A DNA stretch of 64,000 nucleotides from Pseudevernia furfuracea (lineage: Eukaryota > Ascomycota > Lecanoromycetes > Lecanorales > Parmeliaceae), in the NCBI GenBank assembly GCA_022315425.1, contig JAIUPT010000036.1, positions 372,001 to 436,000 on the forward strand. Direction: 5' to 3'. Below the pieces are notes generated by a model that saw only the letters and a program-made list of their open reading frames with translations, had not been told where the DNA came from and made no database searches. Shown here one piece after another: positions 9,973-21,804 of this stretch. The number at the start of each line of letters is the position of its first letter. The first letter of the stretch is position 1. Made by a program: the position numbers and the translations under genes.

Positions 9973-11911
9973 TCACAAGAGCATACTAGTCTCCTGCCTC
10001 TTGCTTACCTTGACCCGAAATCCCTCCTGCTTGACGAACCAATCGTTATACACGGTCCATTCAGCGTCCTTCTCCGCCATCTCAATATTGAAGCGCAGCA
10101 CCAATTCCGAAATGAGCTTGTTCATTTCCATGAGTGATATGTTCTTGCCTAAGCAAGTACGAGGGCCGCGGCCGAACTATTGTCGCCAACCCACATTAGC
10201 AAGCCTCATTCTTCTCGCGTCTCTTTCCATCTCAAGAAGGTGAGCACTGATGACGCCCAAGGCACTTTCTTCTTGGCACACCGGTACCGGAGGATGTACT
10301 CGTGCCAAGAAGATGATACTCTGGGCACTACCAGTATTGTAGTTGCTGAAGACGAGAAGGACATTAGAAGTACATACCGTGAAAATATACTGCTCCATCT
10401 TGTTCTCTCCATCCATACTTTCCTCCTCCAACCACCTCTCTGGCCGGAACACATCGGCGTCCTCGCCATAGACAGACCGGTTAGCGTGAGCGACCCAGGG
10501 GTTGACGCCAACCATTGTCTATGGAATAGCGTCATGGTAAGTTCTTGAAACCATCCATTGTAAAAGACACAATTACTTACACCTTCCGGAAAGAATCTCC
10601 CAGCCAAAGTTAGGCCACCCTCAGGCACTACGCGCGGCAAGTGCAGGCCATTCGGCAGGATTCTCAACGACTCCTTGATCACTGCCTGTAGATATGGAAC
10701 ATTCTGCGCTTCCTTCACCGATATCCACTTGCTTGCCTCGTCTCTCTTCCCTAGGGCTTTCTCCAACTCTTCACGAAGTTTACTGAGCACTTTCGGGTTC
10801 TTGATCAGATAGTAAACAATAGTCGCCGTTGACGCAGCCGTCGTCTCTCCACCCGCAATCACATTCATCGACATATGATAAAAGATATCCTCAATCTTAA
10901 AACTCTCGGGATTCCTTCGGACCTTGGCCAGTAGAGAGCCTGTTTGATTAGTGTACAGCAAGTCACCACCTTCAGTCTTCTCTTCATCTTTCGCTTTCTC
11001 TGACTCTAAGCGTTGATTCCAGTCATCCATGGTTTGACCTGCGAATTGCATGATGTGTGCTATGCCTCCGCCGCGTTCCTTGGGGGCTAGCCATTGCCAT
11101 ATCCTGTACGTGGTAGGGTGCCACTCGTGATATATTCCAGCAACCATACCGTAGAATGCATAAGAATGGATGGTCTCTAGGATACCAGCGATGTCTGATC
11201 CCTTTTGAAGAAAGCCGAAGGGCTTGCCAAACTGAGCAGAGCTAGTCAGTACGCCATTGTTACATCAGGGTTAAACAGACCGGCTACTGACCGAAAGAGA
11301 TCCAACAGCATCAAACGCATAATACTTCAACCAATCGCTCATGTCAACTGTCTTCCCCTCTTTCGCAAAGTCCGACAGTCTCTCCACAAACTCATTCGTC
11401 GCACTATCGACTTGATATTCAATATTCACCAGCGCGCTAGTCTGATACAACGAGTTCACCTGGCGTATGCGTGCGGCGTGATGCGCGTTGTCAAGAGTGG
11501 TGAAAGTACTCGGCTCCGCATTCGGCAAACCCCACCCTGCATAACGTGGCGCCTGCAAAAAGCAATCAACTAGGCGCACTTTGGACCCTGGAGGATAGCT
11601 CAACAGACCTTGACCAAAGGGTCCCTCGAGCGGTAAATGATCTTGGAGGCTTCCAAATCGTCGATACTATACTCATTGGGGGCAATACGAACGATGGGTC
11701 CATACTTTTTATGCAAATCCATGTGGATCTTGTGGCCTTGTCGCGAGTATGTTGACTTCGCGTACCAGAACCGAGTGAGCCTTGCTAGCCACGGGCCCTG
11801 CACATCTCTTAGAGGCGAGACGTAGGCCTGGTAGAGCTTGCTGAACAGTGTCCAAGATACCAGAGCCAGGGCGAACCACAGAGGGCCGTTGAAAACATTC
11901 GGGAGCGACAT
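9973..11911 (-). CDS. Cytochrome P450 monooxygenase
   Basis: Five exons read leftward: 11911-11609, 11552-11292, 11231-10581, 10518-10378 and 10176-9973. All join in phase 0 to give about 519 residues, normal for a fungal microsomal P450. The N-terminus has a membrane anchor (WFALALVSWTLFSKLY). The I-helix has AGGETTAAST, the K-helix ExxR is in KESLR, FRPERW precedes the haem loop, and the haem-binding loop is FGRGPRTCLG with its ligand Cys. Overall wording resembles the pisatin-demethylase/benzoate-hydroxylase-like group, so substrate is open. Intron 4 is long (201 nt). A gtaagc after FRVK could remove the last 11 residues in favour of a different short tail. Confidence 0.88.
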
Positions 11912-13505
11912 TCTTTGTAGCTGAAGACAAGCAACGACCCGATTTCGGGATTTCGTGAAATAGGCAAAAGATTGATGGAAGATGGAGGAACGGGATGTTT
12001 TCAAAATCTATCAACATGTGGTCCCTTGGCAGCCTTGTCTTTACCCATGGTCGCGTTACGTACATGGCTCTTTCCGAGCTTCCTGTCCACTTCTCACCCG
12101 TTGGCTCGCTCATTTTGAACATGCAGGGTGCAGCCAATGCCAGCATCACCCGTGTCGTCTGGACGAATCGGAAGGCTGGAAATGAGGTTCAATTGAAGGG
12201 TCCCCAACGGCGGGGAGACTCTTCCCACGGGAACTAGGATCCTACTCTCATCTTGGGAAAGTCAACATGCAGTATGTGCCTCAGCGGATCTCGAGTCCTT
12301 TTTATCATCCTGTGGGTTCGCTGGCTTATTAAAAGTACTGCTCTGGACCTATCCTCGATGGCTTTGGCTTTGCACCATACATGATTACTTGCATTAGTTT
12401 TTGCGTTCGTTTGGCCGTCGCAAACCCTTTGACACCAACCGACCAACAATTTCAGAGCAAAGAGACCTCAACCGAGGACAGACGAGAGGTCGATCCTTTA
12501 GCTCATGCCACGTGGTGATCCTTGCTAGTGAGCCGCCACCATCGAGCCGAACCAGCTTCATATCACAACTAATACAAACTAATAATACAACATCAATAAT
12601 CCAACTGAAACTGCCAAGGAATTGAGATGAGACTTGGCGTTGGTGACGATGTGGCATACATATTACCATGTATGAAAGGGTAGATACCTATGTCGCGAAT
12701 TATGTGGTGACGTCTGAGGATGTTATTGTTATCTGCAGCGTTGATTCCTGAGTCGCGCCCATGGTGTCCTTAGAGCTGGCGCCTATGCACATCGCATTAG
12801 CTAAGGCTTAGCGGCCAAATCTTCTTTGCAGGTGCGGGCTTTGGGTGCAGAAAGGGGCGGGGGCCGCGATTGGGGGGCTTACCAAAGCTAAACGACAACG
12901 TTGTACCTATCTGTTAGCTCGTCAGACAAGTAAGGTAGGTACATAGGGTCGGAAACGTTTCTCCGCGGAACACCAATCGCATTAGACCCTAAATCGCATC
13001 CTAGGAGGACCGCGCGCTGGATTCAAGAGTTTCCCAACAAGAACTTGCTGCCAGAATGTGGAAAGGCCGGTCTGCTGTTTCGGATGAATTGTTTTTTGAT
13101 GCTGAGGAAATTCGCTCTGTAGACAGACATTGGATTGCTGAGGAAGACAAGGAGTATTGACTTGTGATGAGAGATTAACCTGCTTGAACAAAGAGAGCTC
13201 AGCCTGTTGAGGGTGTTCGAATTTGGGAAAGCAGGATACTCTGAGATGGAGATTCAGATCTAGCAGTATTGTGCTTTGAGTGCATCCTAAAGCTGGGCAG
13301 CCGTAAAGGCCCTTTCTGTACCGAGTGGTTGATAGGGAACACTCGGAAAGTCCGGGCAACGGTATAGCTATCTACTCAGCTCAAAGTGTGTCCGCCAGAG
13401 TGCCCAGGCCGTCATCGCAAGGTGGTGACGAGCAGCATTTGTCCAACAGGCTAAATATACAATACTAGACTCTACGATCACAGACTTGACAACTATTCTC
13501 CACTT
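11912..13505. other. Intergenic between P450 and alcohol oxidase
   Basis: Contains the P450 promoter and the 3' flank of the oxidase. Open frames here (for example 12982-13359, minus) have no family resemblance. Confidence 0.4.
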
Positions 13506-15814
13506 TTATAGCCTTGCCCTTGTCTCAATCTTTGCATCTGCTTGAAGGTCCTTAGCTATACCCCTTGAGATCCAGTCACTGATAGCCATGTTGGTGACCA
13601 TTGGATTGACTCCACTTGCACTGGGAAATACGCTGGCATCAGAGACATACAGTCCCTCTGTGCTCCACACCTTACCTTTTGGATCTACCACACCAGCTCG
13701 CTGAGTCGCCGCCATACGGCAAGTTCCCATCTGATGAGCGGAGCCCCATTTACAATTCGGCAAGGTAAGGCCTCGCCTCTGGATCTCTGCCAGCCACGAC
13801 TGGAATGCAGGATTATTAATACCTTCACCGTTGCCTGTGGCGGCATTGGTCTCGGGTCGGGTAAATATAGGCATGCCTACGGTACCCAAGAAGATCTCCT
13901 TTGCTCCCTCCAAGTACAGAATTTTGGCAAGTGCTACTATACCTATCATTGCATGTTTTGCATCCATCGCGGACGGTGTATATGCGATCCGGCACCGTCC
14001 ATCTGTTGGGTCAGGATAGACTCGACCAGGAACCTTCTCTCGCACGACAGGAAATTGGCCTGTGATGTAGGGGAACTTTGAAGCACGCATCTTGAGATCT
14101 AGACCGCCAGTCCATATCTGGTTGGGCAATATCCACGATGGCAGCATGGTGATACATTCCAGTTTGACGCCATGATGGTTGCCGTCCAGATTTTGGAATT
14201 CGTCCACTAGACTGGTGAGTATGGCACCCTCCCAAGGATTGATGGGCTCCTCTTCAGCAAACGTTGCGTAGATCATCGTAGTGGGATGGAGATAGAGGTT
14301 TCGTCCGATTTGTGGATTTTTTAAACCGCTTCGAAGCAGCAGCAGAGGGCTTTCGAGACTTCCAGCCGAGACAATAACGCGCTTGGCTTTGATGATGACT
14401 CTGCGAGTGATTCTATTAGGACATTTAATGCCTCCAAAGCTGTCTCTTGACTTCCAGGATCCTTCGACGCCGACTGCCGTTTTGTTGCCGTTGATGTTCT
14501 CAAACAGGACCATGTCGACTTGAAGACCCTCCACAAACTGTGCACCAGCCTTTTGAGCATCAGGAAGGAACGAGACAACAGGCCCTTGTTTTTCAGCGGC
14601 GCCGCAGCCAAGGGTACAGTAGCCGCAGTAATGTTTTTTGCCTCCGGTGTTCTGAGGCACAGCCTTTTGACTATAGCCAAGCTTCCTTGCACCGTCAGCT
14701 AGGATCTGGTTGTTCTTGTTGTGCTCCACATGTTCCGCAGAGACACCCATCCGATGGCACACCCGGTCCAATGAATCCTGAAACTCAGATGACGTGAAGA
14801 ATGGAAGGCCTGTATCTGCCCACTCCGTTCGAACAAAAGCTTGGGTCTGCAGCGATGCAGACCAATTGACTGTTCCGCCTCCTCCCCAAGACTGTCCTGA
14901 TATAATGATCATGCTATTGTCGTCAGAGGAATTCATACCTCCATTCGCAAAGAGATGAATATTTGCGTCCTTCTCTGACATTGGCAGATGTTCGGGTCCC
15001 CAGTGGTATGATTTCTCTACGACCATGACTCGGTGACCGGCTTCTGCAAGATTTTTGGCGCACACAGCGCCTCCGCATCCACTTCCGACTATGACCACGT
15101 CTGTCTCGAGTATCTCAGGTTCGGCACCAGGAGGCAATTGGAGGAAGTCGTAGTCGAAGCCTTTGCCGGGCTTGCCATGGATAGGCACTCGAGGAAAGCT
15201 AAGAATAGGACCTAATGTAGGACTTGTCCTGGCCCAAGCCGCAACCAAGAGACTCTCCAGAGCTATTGCGCTCTGCTTCAATGGTGGGAGGTAGGAGCTG
15301 GCCCAGCCTTGCAGGATCTGCTGTCGGATATTGATGGGCTGGAGGTGATAGGAGGTTGTGTAACCAGTAGCCAATAGGCAGCCCGCTCGCGTACTTAAGA
15401 TCGTCAGAGTACAGTCTACTTTCCTCCCCGGGAGAGAGCTTACTCTAATGCCGATAGTATGACCCTAATACCTTTCCTAGCATCTTCTCTCAAATAGTCG
15501 CCCAATATCCTCTGCATAAGCTCCCTGAAGCCCGGCACGGAACTTGCGTTCTCCTGGAGGAATCGTTGTGTGAGGTTAGGGTCTGTTTGAGCAGGCAGGC
15601 GTCGGGCGATTGTCTCAACGGCGGAGGCATATTCAGATGGTGCGAGGCAGAGGCTGCTATTCGATAGGGTTGGGGAGGCTTCAATGGAAGGGATGACTGC
15701 ATCTGCAATTGCCATCAAGGTAATCCATTGCGATTCCGTGAGGACTTGACCATCCGGTGGGGGAGGTAGAGGAGTGTCGAGGGGAGCAATTAAGTCCAGC
15801 TGTGTGGTCGTCAT
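13506..15814 (-). CDS. Long-chain alcohol oxidase (GMC family)
   Basis: Oxidises long-chain fatty alcohols to aldehydes using FAD and oxygen, the terminal alcohol step of omega-oxidation and alkane use. Two exons: 15814-15444 encodes the family's N-terminal region (LTESQWITLMAIADAVIPS), and 15393-13506 the catalytic part. They are joined in phase 2 to read ALDTRAGCLLATGYTT, typical of the family, giving about 752 residues. The FAD fold motif VVIVGSGCGGA is near residue 225. WGGGGTVNWSAS and the C-terminal DASVFPSASGVNPMVTNMA are GMC signatures. The ATG at 15814 is chosen because it starts the conserved part. In other fungi this enzyme is membrane-associated and peroxisomal or ER-linked. Confidence 0.9.
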
Positions 15815-16769
15815 TGCTTTGGATATCAGCGCTGTATTTCGAACTCTTGGAGAAAAGCCTCGGTTCAATCACCGAATGACTTTCTGGCCGCATGAAGGGC
15901 ACCATCCTAGGATGAGGGGATCAGTTCAAGCGGCATCTTGCGGGGAAGATGATCGAGCCAGCTGGTGGAGCTATCATCCCTGCGAAGATCTTATCTTGGC
16001 AACAGGCGAGGCTCGCACTGTTAAGCTTATGAACGATTCTTTTCGATGACTCTCGGTAAGCATTTGTTGATTGTCGAGGTAGAGAAGGTTGTGCGATTTC
16101 CATTGGCGCTTGGCCTTTGGTTCCAGGGATATCCAACTTTTTCCGGCACGTCTTCGAAGTCCAAGGGGCATCAATGGCTGCAGCCACGAACTTCAAGGAT
16201 ATTCTCAAAGGCTACAGTGGATGAGTGATAGGAAGCATCTAGATCTATAGACGGGGCCAATAGGTATAAGACTCCATAGCCAACAAAGTTATCCTACAAA
16301 CATCAGATGAAAGAACACATGCATGGAAGACGCTAGAAGATGCATGAAATGAACTAGACACTTCCAACAGATATCCGTACCACGCTGGATGCTGGGCACA
16401 GGGACAGGGTTTTCATGGCATGACTTCGTTGTATCGGCAAATTTGAGCTTTCTGTGGGTCATTTATCCATTGCTTCAACACTCATTGATGGCTACATACT
16501 CTTCTCTCTCCTTCAAAATCCGTTATAGTACCTACTCTAGTTGACAGCGATGAACCCCAATCCAGATTCACTCTGCATTGCAGCTCGTGCACTTATTTCT
16601 GTCTTGGTCCGAGGGCCCACCACCCTGCATGGCTGTGACAGCAGTCACCGTCGCAATTTTCTTCCTCGTCTTTCAGATATTTTTTCTACTGACAATGTTC
16701 AATAGAGGCAGCTCGAAGTCTCTGTATATTCATTAGCGGGGCTATTTGACTTTCAGATTTGACGTGACA
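15815..16769. other. Intergenic spacer
   Basis: Promoter side of the alcohol oxidase and of the decayed gene that follows. No gene recognised. Confidence 0.4.
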
Positions 16770-17666
16770 ATGGCGACTTTGCGGAAGATTCTAGGGAGAC
16801 ACAAGGCGACAGACTCGACGCTACCTCAGGACGAGGCTGCAGCAGCCTCGTCCTCCGAAAATATATTCTCCACAGGCCTAAAGCCACTGTATGAATGAGA
16901 CTTACCGACTGCAGAGTATGGACTCAGGTTGACACCATTCATGCTCTCCCTCTTTACAGCTAAACATACATATATACATGTTTCTAATCATGTTTTACTT
17001 TTTCACCTTTTAGTGTCATCTTCATTCGCGGTCTCACTGGCGATCGTGAGAAGACGTCGACCGCAGATGGTACCACCACTCCACGGCCACAAGAACCAAG
17101 GCTCCCAGCGGTCCAAAATGAAGCTATACCGACGGTCTATAGTCGGTCCAAGTGTTAAACCGGTCCACAACCGATAATAGCGTTCAAGTCTTGCTCTGTA
17201 AAGATCCCAAGCTTAAACCATGACTTCATACACTCTAGAAGCTCAATGGTCTCATCACTTAGACTGTTCCTTTGATCTGACACCGTTATCACTATGTGTT
17301 ATGATGATGTGATTGTTGAATAATGATATCACTGTTAATGTAGTAGGCAATGGAGAAAAATTTGATCTCCGCAGATCACATTGTTACTAGATATACTCGT
17401 ACACAGTAAATATTCACTACATAAATGTGGCCACCAAAATACCAAATTTGGACCGGTCCACCGACTATTAGTTAAGCGCTTGCCGGTGGACCGCTGGGAG
17501 CCTTGAGTCAAGAATCGTTGGCCCCAAAACTTGGCATGCAAGAATTCTCACCGTTGGATACGATGCCTCGGTCGTCGACTTGAAAATCAATCGTCTCCAA
17601 GAACAGAAAATCGGCAATCACTCTACGGACCGATTAGCTGCAGTGGCCCGCATCGCGAGAATATGA
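16770..17666 (+). pseudogene. Alpha/beta-hydrolase-like gene 5' fragment, disrupted
   Basis: The pieces match the N-terminal serine-esterase/lipase-like module often found before NACHT or ankyrin regions in fungal proteins. MATLRKILGRHK... ENIFSTGLKPLYE begins at 16770. VIFIRGLTGDREKTSTADG follows a likely intron ending near 17013. After an inserted element come ESLAPKLG, ARILTVGYDASVVDL and KIGNHSTDRLAAVA. Damage includes an in-frame stop after LYE, the 409-bp insertion at 17097-17505, a one-base slip before ARIL and a stop at 17664. The nucleophile (HSLGG) region and everything beyond are absent. It is a truncated relic. Confidence 0.6.
17097..17505. mobile_element. 409-bp non-autonomous TIR element (MITE-like)
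   Basis: Perfect 19-bp terminal inverted repeats: caaggctcccagcggtcca at 17097-17115 and its reverse complement at 17487-17505. Sub-terminal tracts are also inverted: tatagtcggt plus accggtcca inside the left end mirror tggaccggtccaccgacta inside the right end. No transposase frame fits inside, so the element is non-autonomous. The 6-mer caagaa flanks it (17090-17095 and 17509-17514) and may be part of a target duplication, though it is offset from the repeat tips by one and three bases. CAAGG-type ends are reminiscent of hAT elements, which is an inference. It interrupts the hydrolase-like relic. Confidence 0.75.
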
Positions 17667-18460
17667 TGACACATACCAACAATCGTCCGGATCGTTGAGT
17701 ACCTTACGTGCCAGCCCACAGAACAAGCGAAGTCGCCAACGGAGAATCCTTTCATTCAGCGGCGGCAATTATGGTGAACAAACGACCAAGTATCTATCTA
17801 TCCTTTATCTCCTCTCTTGTAAAAAAAACCTTCGTCCCAACTCAACAGTTGAGTATGGCTTTGCTTTTGTCAAACGTCTTTTCGGGGTTTGACCTTCTTG
17901 CTAAGCAAACGAGCAAGATAAAGAAGGAAGGAAGGAAGGAAGGAAGAAAGGAAGGAACGAGAACCACAGTGCACCAGGCCAGGAGGGAGGAACTCCGATT
18001 CCTTCCAATGCTTCTGCTTAATAACAAAAACCCATCCGGGTGTAAGGTCAGTCAGAACAGTCAGTATGTGCGGCAGGTAGTCTGCTTCACGTTTCACTTG
18101 GCTAGAGTAGGCATATTCGACTGAGGAAGGTGCTGGGATGTGTATTGTTGGGGGTGGGGGGGGAGGAGTGAGAATTGGGCAGCATGTTGGGGCGTGTGGA
18201 GCGAACGTTTTTGGAACTGATGGTTTGATGAAGCGAGTAGCAAGGTATGTATGTATCTGGATATGGGGGCTGAATGTTTGGGTTCGGGCTGGATGCTAAG
18301 GTTGTAGTTTGAAAAGGTGCAGGGATGATTTGCTTCGCTTCACGGACAATATGCTGAGTCTTATCTACTAAATGCTATATATAACGCTTCTAGAGTCTCA
18401 CTTCGGGGTCACTATGCTCTCCCAATTCGAAACCTCCGCATGTTCGTTCCTGACCCCTCC
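17667..18460. other. Intergenic, 3' flank of the ECM4-like gene
   Basis: No gene recognised. It contains the purine GGAA tract listed separately. Confidence 0.4.
17922..17958 (+). repeat. GGAA tetranucleotide microsatellite
   Basis: About eight units of ggaa/gaag with one imperfect unit (gaagaaag). Short open frames that read through it are artefacts of the repeat. Confidence 0.9.
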
Positions 18461-19387
18461 TCACTCCACCCAAGGTTCCACAGCTGGCTCTGGACCTAGC
18501 GGCGTGATGGCCTTTGGATTTATATCCCCGTGACTTTTGCTGTAATTTTCCTTGATATGCTTGAAATTTGTCGTCTCTTTGACACCGGGAACATTCCAGT
18601 ACATATTCTTCAGCCACCTGTTTAATTTGGGGTACCCATGCCGTATACTCCTGACCATGAGTTTGAAATGTTGTTGGTATATCGTGTCAAATCGCACCAA
18701 CGTCGTGTAAAGTTTGATGTCTATCTCGGTAGGCTGTGTTGTGCCGAGTATGTAGGAAGTGGAGGATTCTGCTGCCATCTTCTCGAGCCGGTCCAGCGTT
18801 TCGAAGACAATTCTGCAATGCTTCTCGTAGTCTTCTTGTGTGTCTGCGAAGCCGGCTTTGTAGACGCCGTTATTGAGGTTGGGCATCATCCAGCTGTTCA
18901 CCTGGTCAATTTCCCCTCTCAACTCGGGTGGATAGGTGTCAAGCTTTCTTTTTTCGTCGCTCTCGGGCAGATAATCGTCAAATGCATGGTTCAGCATGCG
19001 CATTATATCCTCACTCTCATTATTCACAATCTGATCTGTCTTTTTGTCCCATAGCACTGGCACTGAGTATTTCCCTTTGTATTCCGAGTCCGACTTGTAG
19101 TACACGTCGTGGAGGAACCTGGAGTGGAAGAGGTGGTCGACTGTGCTGCCAGGGTATTCGTCATCTGTCGCTGGAAAACGCCAACCGCCATCGTCTTTAG
19201 GGTATGGCTTCACGATGCTCATGGGCAAGAACTTCTGCAGCCCCTTTAACTCCCGCGCTATGATGGCTCTGTGCGCAAAGGGACAGAAGAGGCCGACGTA
19301 GAGGTGGTAGCGATCTGGCTCGACAGGGAAGGAAGGAGAGCCAAGCTGGTGGCGCCATGAGCCATCGGTTGGCGGATGATTGGGCAT
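18461..19387 (-). CDS. Glutathionyl-hydroquinone reductase (ECM4/GTO-like)
   Basis: An omega-like glutathione transferase that reduces S-glutathionylated quinols. From the ATG at 19387 it has 308 residues, close to the core length of the family. MPNHPPTDGSWRHQLG is followed by the thioredoxin-fold active site YVGLFCPFAHR with catalytic Cys about residue 35. Then come KYSVPVLWDKK, IVNNESEDIMRMLN, and the helical domain with STSYILGTTQPTEIDIKLYT. The frame stays open to 19546 without an ATG. A gtgagt..tag intron there would join an upstream exon and add a basic, possibly mitochondrial leader (residues ...LHLHQASPNFRDAATQ...). The true start is therefore open. Confidence 0.88.
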   Translation of the reverse strand: MPNHPPTDGSWRHQLGSPSFPVEPDRYHLYVGLFCPFAHRAIIARELKGLQKFLPMSIVKPYPKDDGGWRFPATDDEYPGSTVDHLFHSRFLHDVYYKSDSEYKGKYSVPVLWDKKTDQIVNNESEDIMRMLNHAFDDYLPESDEKRKLDTYPPELRGEIDQVNSWMMPNLNNGVYKAGFADTQEDYEKHCRIVFETLDRLEKMAAESSTSYILGTTQPTEIDIKLYTTLVRFDTIYQQHFKLMVRSIRHGYPKLNRWLKNMYWNVPGVKETTNFKHIKENYSKSHGDINPKAITPLGPEPAVEPWVE

Positions 19388-20874
19388 GATCGCAGGTAGG
19401 AAGGGTCGTGGGAGCGCGATGCTGGTTGGTAAAAGCTTGGACGCTGCTATGCGTGATTGCAGTAATGCTTGTGTGGCAGCGTCGCGGAAGTTGGGGCTTG
19501 CTTGATGTAGATGTAGCCTACTTTGGTCAATGTTTAGCCTATCCACTCACATTTCCGTATGCAGAGAGTCAAGGTATTTTAGCACCTGAAAGCAGTGATC
19601 ATCAAGGCAGCGGTGAGTACCAGTAGAGTATGCTGTAGCGCCAGAAATACCGCAGCATTAGCTCCTCGGCTGTCTTGTCGTTTGTCGTTTGTCTTTGGAC
19701 TCGTAGACTCGTGGTTTGACAGCTGATGAAAAAGATGAAGCAAGCTACCGGGCTCTGAGCCGAAGTGCCCGTGTGGTAGGTTGGAATTTGGATCAATAAT
19801 TAAGTACAATAACGGTTTTTTCTTGGGGGGCTCGGGGGATGACGGCCGAAGTGGCAGGGATGGCTTATCTATGCGACAAGCCACCCAAAAGTCCCTGCAT
19901 CGGCAGGCCAATTGACAAAATCAACATGCCAAGGAATGGTTACTTATAGCCATAAGGCGAACATTTTGCCAATGGCCTCTGATTCCCGACTGGATGTCGC
20001 ATATTAAATGATGAGACCAGCTCGTGGCCATCCAGGTCTGAGAGATTTTGCGCATACCTACAACCAGTCGGCTCTGCACCTTTTTATGCTGCTGCACCTT
20101 GGACAGATTGTCAGTGAGATCCCTGCTGTAGCCATGCGACACTTTGGCCCGATCTTTCTTCGTCGATTCTTCTCCCTCCTTCGAATCAGAGGGATCAGAG
20201 GGATCAGAGGCCGGCAATTGACTCTAACATTGCACTTAGATTGCTCTTCGTACCCATCCTTCGCTGCGCTTGCCCGAGATAGGTGCTGGCTTAAGGCTAG
20301 ATGGAGGGACCCGCGGGCGCCATGGCTTGCTTGTTCTTCCTAGCCCTGGGAAGAGAGAAACCAACGCTCGCTTTCTCTAAACTTTTTATTATTCTTTCCC
20401 GTCTGCTTGGATCTTGCTTTCCTTGTTGTATATAGACGTTGTCTTTTCTTTCTCTTCCTTTTCTGTCTCTTGATGCTATTGGACTTGTGACCACATTGGC
20501 ACTTCGACATTCTTCCAATTGGCGGGGCGCAAAAGATCCGTTTGATTGCAACCCTCGACGAAAATAAACAGTCACTCTGACCCACATTTCCCTATCACTG
20601 AAGCAGTCACCGCCCTTACGCCTATCTTCTGTGTCAGATTGCCCTTGCGTGCAAGGGAGAAGCAATGGTCCTCTCATAGACCTGTCAGCTCACATATCTC
20701 ATTGACTTTATACCACGCATGTGCACTATCTCTGGACCTTTATCTCCGAGGACACCATCATTCCCTTCAATCACATTAATTCCCCTCTACAATAACCAGC
20801 CGAATCCTCTTAATTCCTGCAAACTCGCCACGACTTCCGCAGTCTCCTCGACTTTCGAATCCCCTTAATCTTGC
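19388..20874. other. Intergenic between divergent genes
   Basis: Holds the two divergent promoters and possibly a short 5' exon of the ECM4-like gene around 19550-19640. No independent gene is supported. Confidence 0.4.
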
Positions 20875-21804
20875 ATGTTGCTTGCAATGGCAACGACTCT
20901 ACCCACCAGCTTCCCCACCCCTCCACCAGCCGATCAATTCACCACCACCCCGCCAAACTCCCAAGGGTACCAGCAATACCCACACCAATACCTACCACAA
21001 TTTCCGCAACAAAACCATCCTCAACTCTCACTACAATCACCCCTGGGCTACCCTCCTCAATACCCACCAATGGATCCAAACACCCCACTTAACATGTCGC
21101 CTTCCTCCCCTCACGCTTCTTCTCAATTCTCACCCCTCGCGACCCGCCAACTGCGTCCACCAAAGACCCCCATGTACGTCCCCGCTGCACTTCGCCCAAC
21201 AGAGCGCCCCCCCCGCCCCTCTCCCCTCACACCCCCGCGCTCCGTCCACGGCAGTACCGACAGTCTCGACGGCGCAGAAGCCAGGCGGCCGATGAGTAGG
21301 CGCAGTACCACCGATAGTCGCAAGCAGGCTTCCCTCGGCAAAGTCTCCGAAGAGGGACAATCGCAAACGTCAGAGCAAGTCGTACCAACCGCCGATCTCC
21401 CAGAAGTCACAGGCCCACCCACGCGCGGGCACTGGAAACCAGACGCCCATGCCTCAATCTGCGACGCGCCTGTCTGCCAAAAATCCTTCGGACTCTTCGA
21501 GCGACGGCATCATTGCAGACACTGTGGGAATGTGTTCTGCGGGAAACATTCCGTGTGGCAGATACCACTTGACCAGGACGGGAACTATCATCCGAACGGG
21601 GGATTCTACAGAGGATGTGGACACTGTTGGGGAATGTATGGGAAGTGGAAAGAGGACAGGGTCGAAGCGGCCGCGAGGGGGGAAAGTCTGGCGCCCAATA
21701 CCCCTGCGAAAGCTGTGGGTAAGGGGAGCGGCAAGAGTGCGGATGACAAGAGAGGCAGTGTTGCGGCGAGCCTGACAAGGGAATGGAACTGGAGCACCTT
21801 CTGA
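20875..21804 (+). CDS. FYVE zinc-finger protein
   Basis: A single-exon protein of 309 residues (or 305 from the second ATG at 20887). Residues 1-185 are low-complexity, rich in Pro, Gln and Ser, and probably disordered. Residues 188-255 are a FYVE finger: W187, paired cysteines IC-x4-VC, the ligand motif RRHHCRHCG, then VFCGKH and RGCGHCW. FYVE domains bind phosphatidylinositol 3-phosphate on endosomes and vacuoles, so a membrane-trafficking role is likely. The C-terminal 50 residues are charged with no second domain. The distinct membrane role is not given by the sequence. Confidence 0.85.
   Translation: MLLAMATTLPTSFPTPPPADQFTTTPPNSQGYQQYPHQYLPQFPQQNHPQLSLQSPLGYPPQYPPMDPNTPLNMSPSSPHASSQFSPLATRQLRPPKTPMYVPAALRPTERPPRPSPLTPPRSVHGSTDSLDGAEARRPMSRRSTTDSRKQASLGKVSEEGQSQTSEQVVPTADLPEVTGPPTRGHWKPDAHASICDAPVCQKSFGLFERRHHCRHCGNVFCGKHSVWQIPLDQDGNYHPNGGFYRGCGHCWGMYGKWKEDRVEAAARGESLAPNTPAKAVGKGSGKSADDKRGSVAASLTREWNWSTF

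Noticed and set aside
15440..15868. Separate small gene upstream of the alcohol oxidase
   Set aside because: It joins the main frame through a phase-2 intron (15443-15394) to give the family's usual N-terminus, so it is exon 1.
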